A DNA stretch of 62,332 nucleotides. Source: a beta proteobacterium L13. Its GTDB lineage: Bacteria; Pseudomonadota; Gammaproteobacteria; Burkholderiales; Chromobacteriaceae. The stretch is from NCBI GenBank assembly GCA_000335715.1, contig AMYZ01000022.1, positions 1 to 62,332 on the forward strand. The letters run 5' to 3'. This document shows positions 61,573-62,332 of the stretch, piece after piece (position 1 is the stretch's first letter; every line of letters begins with the position of its first letter). The translations under genes and the position numbers were made by a program. A model generated the notes under the pieces. It was not told where the DNA came from, did not search any database, and saw only the letters and a list, made by a program, of their open reading frames with translations.

Positions 61573-61642
61573 ACGCGGTGTCCTTGTTAAGGTAGGGTCG
61601 ATTGAAACAAACCACGGGATTATAACAGCAGCACCGGCAAGG

Positions 61643-61648
61643 TATAAT
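61643..61648 (+). promoter_or_regulatory. Consensus -10 box of coq7
   Basis: TATAAT lies 30 bp before the coq7 ATG; no clear -35 is visible in the short divergent region. Confidence 0.45.
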
Positions 61649-61678
61649 CGCCACTATTGATGACTGCCATAAGCCAGC

Positions 61679-62302
61679 ATGATGCTAGACAAACTGATTA
61701 CAGAATTCGACCGTGGCCTGCGCACATTGTTTGCGCCCGCCGTGAGCAGCCGCCCCCGCCCGGACCACGCGGTAGCAGAGGCCGAGCTGACGGCAGAGGA
61801 AAAGCAACACACCATCGGCCTGATGCGGGTGAATCACTGCGGCGAGGTGTGCGCGCAGGCGCTATACCAAGGCCAGGCGCTGACCGCGCGCAACCCGGCG
61901 GCGCGAGATGCCTTGCGCCACGCTGCATTCGAAGAGGTCGAACACCTGGCCTGGACCGAGCAGCGCATCCGCGAGCTGGGCGGCCGCCCCAGCCTGCTGG
62001 GCCCGGTGTGGTATACCGGCTCGCTGGCCATTGGCGTGACTGCCGGCTTGCTGGGTGACAAGTGGAACCTGGGCTTTCTGGAGGAAACCGAAAAGCAGGT
62101 GGGTGCGCATCTGGATAGCCACTTGCAACAGCTGCCAGACCAGGACGCCAAGAGCCGCGCCATTGTGGCGCAGATGCGCGACGATGAGCTGAAGCACGCC
62201 GATATGGCGCATGATTTTGGCGCCGCAGCGCTGCCGCTGCCGGTAAAAGGGCTGATGAAGCTCACCGCCAAGGTAATGACGGCCACTAGCTATCGCGTGT
62301 AG
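61679..62302 (+). CDS. coq7: Ubiquinone biosynthesis monooxygenase Coq7 (demethoxyubiquinone hydroxylase)
   Basis: A 207-residue di-iron carboxylate enzyme. The iron ligands lie in [25 protein letters not shown] and [10 protein letters not shown]. It hydroxylates demethoxyubiquinol in the next-to-last step of ubiquinone synthesis, replacing UbiF in many betaproteobacteria. Tandem ATG codons (61679 and 61682) are both possible starts. The prenylated flavin enzyme gene ubiX in the same window belongs to the same pathway. Confidence 0.95.
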   Translation: MMLDKLITEFDRGLRTLFAPAVSSRPRPDHAVAEAELTAEEKQHTIGLMRVNHCGEVCAQALYQGQALTARNPAARDALRHAAFEEVEHLAWTEQRIRELGGRPSLLGPVWYTGSLAIGVTAGLLGDKWNLGFLEETEKQVGAHLDSHLQQLPDQDAKSRAIVAQMRDDELKHADMAHDFGAAALPLPVKGLMKLTAKVMTATSYRV

Positions 62303-62332
62303 CCGCCTGCCGTAGCAGCCAACAAAAAAAGC

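Overview
The window looks like chromosomal core DNA of a Neisseriales betaproteobacterium, most likely family Chromobacteriaceae (Vogesella/Chromobacterium-like). The evidence is a high-GC coding bias, an OmpA-family protein closely resembling neisserial RmpM, a minC-minD-minE-oxyR cluster, a ribF-ileS-lspA-ispH cluster, a kdsD-kdsC-lptC-lptA-lptB-rpoN-hpf-ptsN-hprK-rapZ cluster, and a phasin gene. No phage, insertion sequence, CRISPR or rRNA was seen. There is one tRNA gene, tRNA-Gly(CCC).

Layout. 0-5 kb: an HD-GYP c-di-GMP phosphodiesterase, suhB divergent from trmJ, then DUF1853 and flavodoxin genes. 5-9 kb: fnr divergent from hemN across an FNR box, and dapA-bamC. 9-12 kb: the ABC-F gene ybiT and an SDR reductase (acetoacetyl-CoA/3-oxoacyl reductase type). 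12-16 kb: assimilatory sulfate reduction (cysB, cysH, a ferredoxin-type sulfite reductase, DUF934). 16-22 kb: the RmpM-like protein, then ribF-ileS-lspA-ispH. 22-34 kb: a long leftward array running from KDO/LPS transport through sigma-54 and the nitrogen PTS to rapZ, a small Gx transporter pair, ubiX, nnr and an EamA transporter. 34-46 kb: a CPA2 antiporter, an AsmA-like protein, tRNA-Gly, an NSS transporter, L-asparaginase, a NadR-like kinase between two repeat-rich intergenic regions, and a string of small housekeeping genes ending at trpS. 46-53 kb: scpA and scpB, separated by about 2.4 kb of accessory-looking genes, then rluB and greB. 53-62 kb: a MarR regulator/aminotransferase pair, minCDE-oxyR, a phasin, a LysR/flavodoxin pair, ppa and coq7.

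The strongest unexplained signal is a repeated 12-13-mer, consensus AAGGTTGGCCGCA. By hand count its 10-bp core GGTTGGCCGC occurs about 32 times on the two strands, both inside genes and as inverted pairs at gene ends that form terminator hairpins. Abundance, length and placement in terminators are what neisserial DNA uptake sequences show, but the sequence is not a DUS dialect I know. A second unexplained structure is a set of imperfect repeat units around the NadR-like gene (41.4-42.6 kb). Two of these units share an identical 30-nt terminator block, so they look like tandem sibling small RNAs.

Functional themes are redox and oxygen control (FNR/hemN, OxyR, two flavodoxin-like proteins, an Fe-S TrpRS), polyhydroxyalkanoate metabolism (a phasin and a reductase, both preceded by TGC/GCA inverted repeats), and envelope biogenesis (LPS transport, BamC, LspA, RmpM, AsmA). 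Start codons were chosen from ribosome binding sites, overlaps and family length. All repeat counts are by eye.
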